Shown: positions 37,201 through 50,409, counted from the first letter of the stretch. The stretch: DNA of 64,000 nt from Rutidosis leptorrhynchoides (GCF_046630445.1 NC_092340.1:22828001-22892000); one strand, 5' to 3'. A program made the numbers and translations. Notes: generated from the letters alone by a model not told the origin.

Positions 37201-39470
37201 ACTCCTAACTCCTCTAACATTGGTGGGATGTGGAAGTTTAGCAATTACATCTACTTTAGCTCTATCCACTTCAATTCCTTCTTTTGAAATTTTATGACCA
37301 AGAACGATGCCTTCTTTAACCATAAAATGGCATTTCTCCCAATTAAGTACTAGATTTGATTGTTCGCATCTAATAAGCATTCGTTCAAGATTAACTAGAC
37401 ATGATTCAAATGTATCACCGAAGACTGAAAAGTCATCCATGAAAACTTCCATGCATTCTTCTATCATGTCGTGAAAAATCGCCATCATACACCTTTGAAA
37501 GGTTGCAGGGGCGTTACAAAGTCCAAATGGCATGCGTTTGTAAGCAAAAGTACCATAAGGGCACATGAACGTGGTTTTCTATTGATCTTCGGGTGCTATT
37601 GGAATTTGAAAATATCCGGAAAATCCATCTAGAAAACAATAGTAACTATTTCCGGCTAATCTTTCCAACATTTGATCTATGAAAGGTAAGGGAAAGTGAT
37701 CTTTTCTGGTGGCGTCATTTAATTTTCTATAATCAATACATACACGCCATCCTGTTACAGTCCTAGTAGGAATAAGCTCATTTTTCTCATTTGTAATGAC
37801 AGTCATGCCACCCTTCTTAGGCACGCATTGAACTGGGCTTACCCATGGACTATCAGAAATTGGATAAATTAAACCTGCATCTAGCAGTTTAATAATCTCT
37901 TTCTTAACTACATCTTACATATTAGGATTTAGTCTTCGTTGGCGTTGCACATACGTTTTATGACCTTCTTCCATAAGGATTTTATGTGTGCAATACGAAG
38001 GGCTTATTCCTTTAATATCATGAATCTTCCATGCAATGGCTGGTTTATGAGCTTTCAACACAGAAATGAGTTGTGATTTCTCATTTTCAGTAAGAGAAGA
38101 CGATATTATTACAGGTAATTCAGATTCACCATGTAAATAAGCGTATTCCAAATGGTTTGGAAGTGGCTTTAACTCTAATTTTGGAGGTTCTTCTATCGAT
38201 GATTTATATCGATATCTGTCTTCTTCTTTTAGCATTTGAATTTCTTCTGTTGTTGGTTCATATCCATTAGCTATAAGTGTAGCTAACATTTCAGCTTCAT
38301 CAATTGGTTCATTACCTTCTCCTAAAGAACATTCTCCTGTTCCTTGTAATTCTGGAAATTCTTCTAACAATTCTGCATGTGCATCTATAGTTTGAATATA
38401 ATAACATATATCATCTGCAGATTGCGGTTGTTGCATTGCTCTATCAACTGAAAAGGTAACACTCTCATCCTCTATACTTAGGGTCAATTTCTTACCGAAC
38501 ACGTCTATCATTGCTTTAGCCGTGTTTAAGAATGGTCTTCCTAATATGAGAGGTACTTGAGAATCTTCTTCCATGTCCAGAACAACAAAATCTACTGGAA
38601 ATACTAAAGTACCAACTTTAACTAGCATGTTCTCCATTATTCCTCTAGGATATTTTATTGATCTATCGGCTAGTTGTATGCTTATTCTGGTTGGTTTCAA
38701 TTCTCTAAGGTCTAGTTTAGCGTATAGTGAATACGGCATTAGATTTATACTAGCACCTAAGTCTGCCAATGCTTCTATTGAACTAAGATTACCCAGAAAA
38801 CATGGAATTGTGAAACTTCCTGGATCAGATAGTTTTTTTGGTATCTTATTCAACAGCACTGCTGAACAATTAGCATTCATAGTAACAGCCGAGAGTTCTT
38901 CCATTTTCTTTCTATTTGAGATTAGATCTTTCAAGAATTTAGCATATCTTGGCATTCCTGAAATCACATCAATGAAAGGAAGATTTACATTTATCTGTTT
39001 AAACATATCCAAGAATTTGGATTGCTCGGCTTCAAGTTTCTCTTTCTTCATTTTACTCGGGTAAGGAAGTCGTGGTTGGTATGGTTTAACATAAAGTTTA
39101 TCCTTAGCTGTGTTATCTTCATTAACCTTTTCAACTACCGGTTCTTTTTCCTTATATTGATCAGGTTGTGGTTCTTGTGGAGTAGGAATAGCTTCATCAG
39201 AAGTTACAGGTATTTCAGGTGGTTTAAGTGTTGTACCACTTCTTGTGGTAATGGCTTTAGCTGTTTCATTCCGGGGGTTAGCATTTGTATCACTAGGTAG
39301 ACTTCCCGGTTTTCTTTCACCTATTAACCTTGCTAGGTTACTTACTTCTTGTTCCAGATTTTGAATAGAAGCTTGTTGATTTCTAAATGCTTGAGAATTT
39401 TGTTCATTAGTTTGTTTTTGAGATGTGAAAAACTGTGTTTGAGTTTCAACTAGCTTTGTCATCATATCTT
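34300..39470 (-). pseudogene. Athila pol region: protease, RT, RNase H, integrase, second protease-like part
   Basis: Minus-strand order: linker rich in Gln/Glu; aspartic protease (ADLGASINLMPYSLY, VPLILGRPFLNTAKAMIDV) at about 38.4-38.8 kb; RT (GWRVCIDYRKLNDATRKDHF, FLDGFSGYFQI, YGTFAYKRMPFGLCNAPATF, VFMDDFSVFG) at about 36.9-37.8 kb; RNase H ([34 protein letters not shown]) at about 36.6-37.0 kb; integrase ([63 protein letters not shown]) at about 35.4-36.4 kb. After integrase a second protease-like region appears ([35 protein letters not shown]) at about 34.6-35.1 kb. It is broken in a few places, as noted for the element. Confidence 0.88.
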
Positions 39471-39599
39471 CTAAATTCGGCTTTTTATCATCGGTTTGTT
39501 GTGGTGGTTTGTTTTGAAAATTAGGTCTTTGCTGATTGTAAGTATTATTGGATACTTGTTGATTGCTAGGACCTTGTTGGTTGTTGTATGGAATATTTC

Positions 39600-40872
39600 T
39601 GTTATAGTTCTAGTTTTGATTGTAAATCGGTCTTGGCGGTTGATAATTATTCTGATAATTATTTCCAGGCCTTTGGTTTATGTATGAAATATTCTCTCTT
39701 TGTTCCATTGTTAATTCAATACTGAGACAATCTTTTGTCAAATGTGGTCCTCCACACTGCTCACAACTAATTCGTATTGAGTGAATATCTTTAGTCATCT
39801 TTTCCATTCGTCTCTCGACAGCATCTATCTTTGCAGAAATGGAATCTAAGTCATGGCTAGAATCGGCTCTAGCTGCTTTAGATGATCTAACGATATCTTT
39901 TTCTTGGTGCCACTCATGTGAGTGGGAAGCAGTGTTATCAATAATTTTGTAAGCATCAGTTTCGGTTTTCTTCATAATAGAACCACCAGCTGCTATATCT
40001 ATGTCTTTCCTTGTAGTAATGTCGCATCCTTGGTAAAATATTTGTACTATTTGACAGGTGTCTAAACCATGTTGCGGACATCCTCTTAACAACTTTCCAT
40101 ATCTAGTCCACGCCTCATATAGAGTTTCATTTGGTTTCTGTGTGAACGTAACAATTTCTGCTTGAAGTCTTACAGCTTTAGATGCAGGAAAGAATTGTTT
40201 AAGAAATTTTTCAACTAAAACATCCCATGTATCAATCGCCCCTTCAGGTAACGATTCCAACCAATCTTTGGCTTCTCCCTTTAAAGTCCAGGGAAATAAC
40301 ATGAGATATATCTGTTCATCCTCCACTTCTCGGATTTTAAATAGTGTGCAGATCCTATTAAAGGTACGTAGATGTTCATTTGGATCTTCCTTCGGCGCAC
40401 CACTAAATTGGCATTGATTAGTCACCATGTGTAGAATTTGTCCTTTGATTTCATAATCTGGCGCATTAATGTCTGGATGAGTAATTGCGTGACCTTGGCC
40501 AGTGCGTTTAGCTCTCATTCGGTCTTCCATACTTAAAGGTTCCAGATTCTCCATAATTGAATTTGTTGAATCGGAATCACTAGAGGATTCTGATTTAATG
40601 GTTCATTCCTCAACAATCTCTGTTTGAATGATTGGTGGTTCCGGAGGAAAGTTTAGTGGTTCAGGATCTATGAATCGTTCCTGAATATTCTCCGGATTCT
40701 CAATTGTGAGGTCGGGTTCAAAAAATGGATTATCGGAAATTTGAACTGGAGTACTTGGTCGACTGGATGACAATTCTAAAGAAAAATCAACGGCAGTAAT
40801 ATTTGCTAAATGTCTTGATCTAGTTACAGGTGGTGAACGTACAAAAGGTGGTGAACGTCTTGCTCGGTGCAT
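39600..40872 (-). pseudogene. Athila gag region
   Basis: A Pro/Ser-rich start is followed by a retrotransposon gag domain with typical motifs (FSGAPKEDPNEHLRTF, LFPWTLKGEAKDWLESLP, FFPASKAVRLQ, YGKLLRGCPQHG) and a Cys/His cluster (CEQCGGPHLTKDC) near 39740. It encodes the capsid-type protein of the element and is part of a broken polyprotein. Confidence 0.85.
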
Positions 40873-42236
40873 TCACTAAATATCCTATTAGTTTTTAAAA
40901 GGAAAGAAAAATTATAATAAGTTATCCAATCAATAGACTTTTCTAATTTTGCCCACGTTTCGAATAGCCAAAAGATGCAGCAGAGGGGCAGGATTCGTTT
41001 GGTCTCAATATAATTGAGGACTGTTTGGCTCCAATAACCCGGTCCACGTACAAATCCAACTATTACTACGAACCAGAAAATTTTGATGTCTATTAATTTA
41101 ACCACTTAAAACAAATTTTCGTAATTTTAAGAAATTTAGATAAGAAGTAGAATAAAAATCTATGTCCTAAAACTAGAATAGCGAGAAATAAGAAAGAAAA
41201 AGAGTTTGTCGAAAAAGGTCGAAAAAGAAAAATGGTTGAAAAATAAAAGGTGACAGAAAAATAAAAGAAACTTATAAAACTTAAAAATACTTGACTAACC
41301 TAACCTTATTACTACAACTAACTTAAAATTATAAAAGCAAATTGAGATTACTAATTGGAATGATAAATGATACATAGGTAAAAGTCGTCTAAAAATATTA
41401 AAGCTTACAGGAAAAACTATATCCCAAATAGAAATAACTTAAAAAGAAACTAAAACTTAAAAAGGCGTCGCAAAATTCTAAAGTACCTAAATCTTAGTCT
41501 AAAGAAAAAGCACTTAAGGAATTCTACGGCAAAGCCTAAAAATCTAGAAGTAAAAATATCTATTGCAAAAACTAAGTTTAAAACTAAATATGAGCGAAAA
41601 ATACAAATATTACGCTAAAACGATTAAAAAGGGACAAAATACAAAAATATACAAAAAGTTGTAAAAAGTACAATTTTTATAAAAATATTATTTTTATATT
41701 ATTTATTTATTAAATTATTAATTTTACAATTTAATTAAACTAATTTAACTAAAATATAAATTAAATAACTTAAAATAAAACTAATTATAATAATAATAAT
41801 AATTAGGGTTAATAATAATTATAATAATTAATTACCCCGTAATAAATGCAATTTAGGGTTTCTGTCGTGTGTCAGAAAAGCTCCGCGAGTTGCGGTATTT
41901 AAAGCAGTAAACCCCGCGAGTCGCGGGGTTTCAAAATTCAAACCTGGAACAGTTTAAAACTGACGCGTTTTTTCTTTATTTTTTTTCTTTTCGGTTTTAT
42001 ATTTATAAAATATATTTATAAAATAAATTAAATAAAACTTATATTTTTACAAACTAAAGAAACTTTATAAAACTTAAATATTTATCAAACTCCTAAAAAT
42101 ATTTATATTTTTGTTTTTCTTTTTATATTTTCGAATATTTAAAACGTATTTTTACAAAAGCGTATTTTAAAAAAAAGTAAACTAAAAATCTTTTTTTTTT
42201 ATATATATAGCGTTGCGCTTCCGGCTTTTAAGCGAG
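40873..42236 (-). other. Long leader between primer-binding site and gag
   Basis: AT-rich non-coding sequence of about 1.4 kb. It contains another paired palindrome (41881-41895 CTCCGCGAGTTGCGG and 41911-41929 ACCCCGCGAGTCGCGGGGT). No gene is seen. Confidence 0.6.
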
Positions 42237-42254
42237 TCCCCGGCAGCGGCGCCA
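42237..42254 (-). other. Primer-binding site, tRNA-Asp type
   Basis: The minus strand reads TGGCGCCGCTGCCGGGGA, eight bases inside the 5' LTR. This matches the tRNA-Asp primer-binding site used by plant Athila elements and fixes the orientation. Confidence 0.85.
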
Positions 42255-42262
42255 AAAATACT

Positions 42263-44252
42263 TGATGTTTCGCGAGGTGTATACGAAATAGCTATTAAAT
42301 TTTTCAGGAAATACTATTAAATACGATACAATTTTACACAAGATATTTATTTATTTAGAGAATGGATATACTTAAACCTTGCTACAACACTTATAGGCAG
42401 TGTACCTAATCGTACAGTAGTGTAGTTTTTAGTAAGTCCGGTTCGTTCCACAGGGAATCTTTTTAAACAAAGCTTAACGCTATATTAGTTTACTTTTATA
42501 AAAATACAAATATATATATAAGTAATATTATTATTATAAATGGGGGTTTTTACCGTTTAATGACCGGTTTGTCGATTTTAAAACTTTAGTCGCAGTTAAA
42601 ACTAAATGTAAAATATTAAAAATAAATACAAGACTTAAATTAAAGCATAAAGTAAATAACGATAATGAAATTGCGAATAATAAAAGTGCGATAAAATAAA
42701 CTTGCGATAATTAAAAAGTACGATAATTAAAAGTGCAATTAAATACAATAACAATAAATAAAAATGCGATAATTAGAAGTGCAATTAAATATAAAATAAA
42801 GGAAATTAAATATGAAATAAAATAATTATGCTTATTTAAACTTCCGTAATCATGATGTTTGACGTGTTGATTTTAGTTTTATGCCCATGGGTTAATTGTC
42901 CTTTGTCCTGGATTATTTAATATGTCCATACGGATTTATCCATAATAGTCCATCAGTCATAAATATAAAGAGCAAAAGCCTTCGTCAAATTATTCTTATT
43001 CCCGAAGTCAAATATTCCAACTAATTGGGGATTCGAATTGTAACAAGGTTTTAATACTTTGTTTAATGAATACACCAGGTTATCGACTGCGTGTAAACCA
43101 AGGTTTTACTACTTTGTTAACAATTACACCAATTACCCTTGAATGTAATTCACCCCTGTTTCAACAAGTCTATTAACTATTAATCCAGTTCCGTATCCGG
43201 TAAAATGAATAATTATTGGTATTTATAGATATCCCGCCCACCGTACCCAGTCAAGCGTATGTGGTTATATATAAATACGTCGAATTATAAGTTTGTATAT
43301 TAAATTAACAAGGTATTGTTTAGTTAATATAAAACCCATTAATAGCCCATAGTCTAATTTCCACAAGTGTCGTTCTTTTGTCCAAACCCCAATTATGGTA
43401 CAGAGCCCAATTACCCAATTTTAGTAATTAGCCCAACATCATGATTACTTCGGATTAAATAAGCATAATAATAACTTAGCTATGAGACATTAAATTAAAA
43501 AGGTTGAACATAACTTACAATGATTAAAAATAGCGTAGCGTTACACGGACAGAATTTCGACTTACACCCTTACAACATTCGCTAACATACCCTTATTATT
43601 AGGATTAAAATTAAAATTAAAATATAAATTATATATATATATATATTTTACGTATATAGATAGAGAGAATGATATATGATGGATGAAAAATGCTCAGAAT
43701 TCGGTTGCTTTTATAGGGAGTTTCATATTTTGGGGCTCCGCGACTCGCGGCATTTTTGGCCTTCAAACTCCGCGAGTCGCGGAGATTGAAATTACAGCTC
43801 AGTCCCTTTTGGAGTCTTTCTTGCCGACGGTTTTAAATATTAATATAATATATAAATAATTATAAGAATTATTTAAATATTATATTATATTTATGTGCAT
43901 AGTTGACTTGTAATTTTTAGTCCGTTGCGTCGAGCGTTGAGAGTTGACTCTGGTCCCGGTTCCGGATTTTCGAACGTCCTTGCGTACAATTTTATATTTT
44001 GTACTTTGCGTTTTGAATCTTGTACTTTTGTAATTTCGAGACGTTTCTTATCAATAATTGGAACCTCTTTGATTGTATTTTGTACTTTTGAGCTTTTTGG
44101 TCGTTTGCGTCTTCAATTCGTCGAATCTGTCTTTTGTCTTCACCTTTTATTATTTAAACGAATATCACTTTTAAATAGAACAATTGCAACTAAAAGCTTG
44201 TCTTTCTTGAGGAATAATGCTATGAAATATATGTTCGTTTTTAGCATTATCA
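42263..44252 (-). repeat. 5' LTR of the Athila element
   Basis: 1990 bp, nearly identical to 26327-28407. It differs mainly by a short instead of a long (TA)n tract near 43631-43645. Frames seen in both LTRs are LTR sequence and not genes. Confidence 0.95.
43708..43784 (-). promoter_or_regulatory. Athila LTR promoter module: paired CCGCGACTCGCGG palindromes and TATA box
   Basis: On the minus strand CTCCGCGACTCGCGGAG (43768-43784) and CCGCGAGTCGCGGAG (43736-43750) precede TATAAAAG (43708-43715) by about 20 bases. The same module is at 27863-27939 in the other LTR. The start of transcription is inferred about 25-30 bases past the TATA box. Confidence 0.6.
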
Positions 44253-44257
44253 CCTCC

Positions 44258-47200
44258 AATGAAACCCGGCCGAAGAAAAAAAGGTGATCTAAGGATTCCA
44301 CGTCATCGTCACAAATAGGACACCTAACGGAGTCTAAGTCAATACCTCACTTGTCGAGCTCGGTACAGACCAAAAGCCGTCTTTTAAGTACCCTCCAAAT
44401 GAAAATCTCTACTTTGTTTGGCACCAAATGGTTTTTAAGAGTCTCGGAATTTATACGAGAATAACCACTCAAAATTTATTCATCAATTAAATTAGATAAC
44501 TTTTTTGTAGTGAAATTACCATTTGAGGATATGCTCCAATTCCACGAGTCCATGGCTTTGTCTTGTTTAGAATACGAGTTAAGAAGGTTGATTAATGCAT
44601 TTAGCTCTGATGTAGCACTGCTTGAGAGATCTCGGATCTAGCTCCATGATGTTTCGAAGGAGTTTCCAGCCCACAATATTCTGTCCCTGACCATAGCAGC
44701 CTGATCAGATTCGAAGTGAAATAGCCCGGGGAAACATTCTTTGAGGGGCCTGCTCCCCAACCATATATCTGACCAAAAACCGGTGGTTGCACCATCACCA
44801 ATGATTCTGATAAATGAGTCAGCGAAGTCAATCCCTGCATCCTTGATATTGTAACCTGCACGCAATATATTAAACCAAACACTACTCCTTCCCCGCGGGC
44901 TACGTGAACCCGAAGGCGGGAGTAATCCGTTAGCACCATGGATACTTATAACCGACACCCAAAGCGAACTTTCTTCGGTTTTGGCCCGCCAAAACCATTT
45001 CCCCAAGAGAGCTAAGTTTTTTCCCCGAAGGGACCCAATGTTAAGACCGCCCTCACAATGAGGTAAGAGCGTATCTTCCCATTTGACCCACGACATTTTG
45101 AAACACTCGCCCGACCCGCCCCAAAAAAAATTTCTCCTAATACACTCAAGGATATTAATAACACTCATCGGGGCACGAAAAAGGGAGAAATAATATAACG
45201 GTAAACTACTAAGGACCGACTTTACCAACGTTAATCTTCCACCATAAAAAATCGTCTTAGCTTTCCAATCCGCGAGTCTCGAATTAAATTTATCAATAAT
45301 GGGGTTCCAATTTTCAACTTTATTCATGTTTTTGCTGACAGGAATACCAAGATAGATAAAAGGGAACTCACCGACCTTGCAATTAACCCGACTAGCCAAG
45401 TTTTCTATTTCATCATGACTTACTCCGAGACCGAATAGGAGGCTTTTTTGGAAGTTAATTTTAAGACCCGAGGCGTTTTCAAAACATTTGAGTAACTTCA
45501 TAAGGTTACAAAAATTTTGTCTATTCCACTCGCCGAAGAAAATGGTATCGTCCGCGTATTGCAAATGGGTAATCGGGATGTTCTCAAAACCAATTTCAAC
45601 CCCTTTAAAGAGACCGGTATTGTAGGCTTGTTTGGTAAGGAGACTTAAACCTTCCGCCGCAATGTTGAAGAGAAACGGGGATAAAGGGTCCCCTTGTCTT
45701 ACTCCTCTTTCGATATAGAATTCATTTGTGGGCGACCCGTTGATTTGAATAGAAATAGAAGCGGACTGGAGATAAGATAGAATCCACTTCCTCCATCTTT
45801 CCCCAAAGCCCATTCGTTTCATCATTTCTAGAAGAAAATTCCAATTAAGGCTATTGAAAGCCTTCTCGAAGTCAACTTTAAAGATGAGGCTTTTCCTTTT
45901 GCTCTTCTTTAGGTATTCAATTGATTCATTTGCAATTAGAGCTCCATCAAGGATGTATCTACCCTTTAAAAAATCGGTTTGCTCTTCACTAATGAGCCCC
46001 GAAAGCACCTTTCGAATTCGGTTTGAAAGAACCTTTGCAAGGATTTTGTAGTAGCACCCAATTAGACTGATAGGACGATAGTCGTTAAGATTCAATGGAT
46101 CCGGTGTCTTGGGGACTATAGTAACGAAAGATGCGTTGCAACCCTTAGATATCACCTCGTCCCTCCAAAACCAATTAAGGGCTTTCATGAGATCTTCTTT
46201 GATTAAGTCCCAATGGAGCCTAAAGAATTTGAATTTGACACCATCCGGACCGGGGGCTTTCGAGCACCCACAAGCATTAGTGGCTTCTAAGACTTCCCCC
46301 TCGCTGAAAGGAGCTTCTAAACTAGCTGCTTGTTCGGGATTTAACTGATTTGACAGCAGCATGCTCGAGGGGTGAGCTGTTAGTTTCATTGACATGTGAT
46401 TAACTTTGGAAAATTGTGATTTAAAATGGTTGTAAGCAGCGTTTTTTATTGCATCGGGGTCTTTGCACCACAAACCATCAATATTGAGACCCCGGATGTT
46501 GCGTCTAGCAAGCTTTCTACGGATGTACGAATGGAAGTATTTTGTGTTTTCATCTCCATCCTCTATCCATTTAATCCGTGATTTTTGCCTTGCCATATTT
46601 CCTTTAATTTTTTCTTTTTCGATCCACTTTTTTCTAGCAGCAAGCCACTCGCATCTTTCAGAGTCATTCAGCGTGTTGTTTTCGGCTTGCTTTTCCCATT
46701 TTTCAGCGATCAGTTTAAGCTCATCAATTTACTTATCGGTTTGGCCGAACTTTTCTTTACTCCACTCTTTTAAGGCGAATTTCACTTTTTTGAGCTTGAT
46801 ACGGAAGTTGCAATCGTGCCTTTGTCCCGTGATACATTCTGCCCACGCCTTCTTTATGACTTTCTTTGAACCATCTTCATCCAACCACTCGTCAAAGATC
46901 TTTACTGGCTTGGGTCCAAAGTCAATTTCTTTATTTCTTAGAACAATAGGACAATGATCCGAAAGCAAACGTTCAAGTGCTAACACCGAAACATCACCCC
47001 ACATGTTGTTGAATTTTTCGGAAATAAGAAATCTATCAAGCTTGCTAAACTTGATCCCGTTGTCACATATTCTTGTAAACTTCTTGCCACACAGAGGGAC
47101 TTCGATAAGATGAGTGTTGTCTATGAAATCGTTAAACCATTTAGCTCTTCTATCCAAAAAAGCACAACGTTGTCTTTCTGACTCGTTACGCACTTCGTTG

Positions 47201-47631
47201 AAATCACCACAAAGAACCCATGCGCCATCATTTTGACCTACAAAATTCTCAAGACTCGCCCACATTTTCTTTTTGTTAGAGTCGTCATGAGGACCATATA
47301 TATTTACAATAAACGAAGTTTCATCCCTACCCCTCCATTTTCCTTTGATTGCAATGAAAAAATCACTACAATAGTGTTGCTCTGAAGTAAATTCCTTCGG
47401 ATCCCATAACAACAAAAACCCACCCGACTTGCCAATTTTTTCTTTTTGCAAAAACTCGACCTCATTTGACCCCCATAGATGATTGATCCATTTAATATCC
47501 ACGGAGTTACACTTTGTTTCTTGAATAGCAACAACAAATGGTTTTTCACGAAAAATAAGTTTTCTAAAGTCACCCATCTTACTATCTTTACCTGACCCGA
47601 ACCCCCTGATGTTTATTGATAGGATTTTCAT
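44258..47631 (-). pseudogene. LINE ORF2, endonuclease and reverse transcriptase part, broken
   Basis: Likely start is the ATG at 47631 (MKILSINIRGFGSGKDSKMG), 35 bases past the ORF1 stop. Endonuclease motifs: QETK, NIYGPHDD, GDFNEVRNESER, DRFLISEKF, SDHCPIVL. RT motifs: CGCSKAPGPDGVKFKFF, NDYRPISLIG, FKVDFEKAFNSLNW, RGVRQGDPLSPFLF, and YADD (LQYADDTIFF). The C-terminal zf-RVT part (PICDDDVESLDHL-like) follows. In-frame stops include TAA at 46729-46731 and TAG at 44638-44640, with more in the C-terminal part before the Athila insertion point. The frame resumes at 26326. Confidence 0.9.
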
Positions 47632-47665
47632 AATTAAACATACTAAGCGAGGTAAAAGGGGAGGT

Positions 47666-50255
47666 TCAGACCTTTGGTGGGATAGCATCCCATTCAAGAC
47701 CAATTTGGTTTGCGAATGCGCCAAGATCTTCACTGAGTTCGCAGCTACCCGTATCTCCACAACCCTCCAGGTTTTTTGATTTTTGCTTTCTTTGCTTGGC
47801 ATTGTACTTCCTGTTCAAGGAAACACTTTGGTTGGATTCGCTGCTTTTGGATTTCTTGCCCTTCATTGAAGATTGGCTATGCTTTGAACCGGGTTTGCGA
47901 TCACTTTTGTGGTTTGCTCTTGCTAGGCATTTAGCTCGCATAATCAGGGATGACGCCCTCCAATTGCCACTAGTGGGACCTTTCTCACTGTTTTTTGTTC
48001 TCCTTTTGTTCACTACCCTAATGTTAACCCCGTCTTCGTACACCTCGTCCAATTCAGTACCGTCTTCTGATTCAATTGAGTTAGTGTCGTCGTTGTTGTG
48101 ATTAGACTTGTTTTTGGCAGCAAAATTTGGGATGGTTTTCTTTTGGGAAGGTGCATTAGATTCAGTCGATTTGGTTGAGGTATCGAAGGTGTTTGGTATG
48201 ATTCTAGCAGATCCAGTGGGTGTGGATTTGGGTAAAGAAAGTTTAGGGTTGTTGGTCAAGTTAGGGGAGTTAAGATGGGAGTGGTTACGAGAATTAGTTG
48301 ATTGTGTGTGGTTAGAAGGAATATTTGTTGTTTGGGGATTGACGGCTCTGGAGGTGGAGATAGGCGTGGGGGAAAGGTTATGGGTATTGGGCTTGAGGTT
48401 AATCTTCCTGATTGGGCTTGGGCTTAATAACTGGGTTGAGTGGTGTGGATTACGAGGGCTGGCTTGCAAAGGAGAGGGTGGTGTTTCTTTTGCATCAACA
48501 CAATGATCATTGGGCTTAGACGGCTTAGCTGAGTCATTTGGCCCAATATTAGAACCATTACTCATATGAACGTCCAAATCATTATTTGCCAGATTGGATA
48601 CCCTGTTAACGGTTTGGAGAAAAATGTCATCATTATTTTTATTTGACCGATGCATGCCTTTATGTTTAGTTTGCGCGTAGGTGGCATCGTTTGCTTTTCC
48701 AGTACCTTCTTTTGAATTGAGCTGTGAAACATCATCATTATTGGTGTTGATTCCCAATGCACATTCCCCGGTGCCCGACCCTTCATCTGCAATAGGAGTT
48801 TCCGGTACTAGTTTCCGGCCACCGTCGTCGTCGTCGTCTGTTGCATCATCATCTACATCATCGTCGTCCGTTGCATCATCATCTGCCTCGCTATCGTCGC
48901 TAATATCAGCATCTACATCATCACCCCATTCACTTATATTAGGGTTTTCTAGGTCAATTTCTATGATGTCGTCTATTTCTTCTGTGACCTTGACGTAGAA
49001 AACCCATTTACCTGATCTTACTTTCACAGTTTCATTTATAAGGTTGATTCCTTTAAGACTAACAAGAACTTTTCCAGAAATTAAGTTTTGGTCTCCCTCA
49101 AACGAGCAGTTAAACGTTTCATGAATTCTTCCATACCACTATGCTATTTTACGAAAAGTAGATTCTTTCCACAATCTAACTGGTACTCCCAATATGTTGA
49201 GCCAGGTAAGTCTGCCAGCCGTGGAGTAAGGATTAACACCTAGCCGAATATTGGTGAGCCACTTTTTGAGAAAGTGGTCATCTTGATTTACTACACTAGA
49301 TGACCACACCTTCTGCTGCATTGCCTGACTCAAGGATGACCATCAATTCCAAACCCCCCAGATATTTGATTTGGTAATTGCACAACCCTTCAGCATCGCA
49401 AATTGAATGAAAGTTGTTCAGGTGTTCTAACTTGTTAACTTCTCCGATAAGTGTTTTTTGCAGAACTTCGCTGTTATCTTCTGTCTCCTCTAGGGTTACT
49501 TCACGTTCTTTGAAGATTTTAGTCGCACAATCATCAACGCCTACAGTAGTTTTGTTTGCCCCATTCAGACCACCACTTCTTTTGTTTATAATGGTATCCC
49601 TTAGATCTGGGCATTCTTTTGAAGAATCGCGTTTTTTGTTCAAGATTGTTTCCCTTAAATCAGGGAAATCTTTGGTTCGATCTCTTCTCTGGTTGTTTAG
49701 AACTTCGGTGAATTTTCTGTCATCTCTTAGGGCACTAAAGGATTGTGCTTGGTTTGGACATCCCCTATCCTTGCTACTGTACTCATGAACCTTCTCTTCT
49801 CTATCATTCTTCTCATTCACCTTCTCACACTTCTCCTTTGCCTTATAGATTAACAGAATGTGACCATCTATTCTTATCTCCCTTAGTTTTTTCAGAAGTT
49901 TATCCTGATCCACTGGTTCACCAAATCGTACGAAAGCGAATCGTTTGCCATTTTGCAGCTTCTTCTGGGCTATGTAAACATCTCGTACGTTGCCATAATT
50001 CTTGAACATTCTCCATAGCTCCACCACATTCCACTCGTCCGGGAAATTGTAGAACATAAACGATTTAAGATGATTTCTGATTAAACGCGAGTTATTGTCG
50101 ATCCCGTTGTTACCGTTATGATGATTCCTATCCCTAATCGTGCCCGAGTTTGTGCATTTTTTCCTCACTTCTTCCCATACCCCATCCTCACAATCTCTCA
50201 AGTTGGTCTCACTTTCTCTCACTAGAATTTCTCTCTCACACATTCTCTCACACAT
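47666..50255 (-). pseudogene. LINE ORF1 (RRM + DUF4283-like nucleic-acid-binding protein), broken
   Basis: From the first ATG at 50255 the frame gives an RRM at about residues 65-140 (FMFYNFPDEWNVVELWRMF, RNP1-like KRFAFVRFGEP). A DUF4283-like part follows (GRLTWLNILGVPVRLW), then a KSGKW/VRSGKWVFYVKV block, an Asp-rich run and a Ser/Asn-rich basic tail ending LGLEWDAIPPKV-like. A frame change occurs between about 49296 and 49333, and an in-frame TAG lies at 49139-49141, so the protein would be truncated. In plant L1 elements this protein binds the element RNA. Confidence 0.85.
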
Positions 50256-50409
50256 GTTAGATATACTGACTTATTAATTCGTTAAAAAACGTTAATAGCA
50301 AAATATACAACATCATATTATGCAAAGTATTAATAGTCATATACCAAAGTATCAGTAGTATAATATGACTTGATTAATAGTCATAAAATTAACAAATGCG
50401 ACTTTGGAT

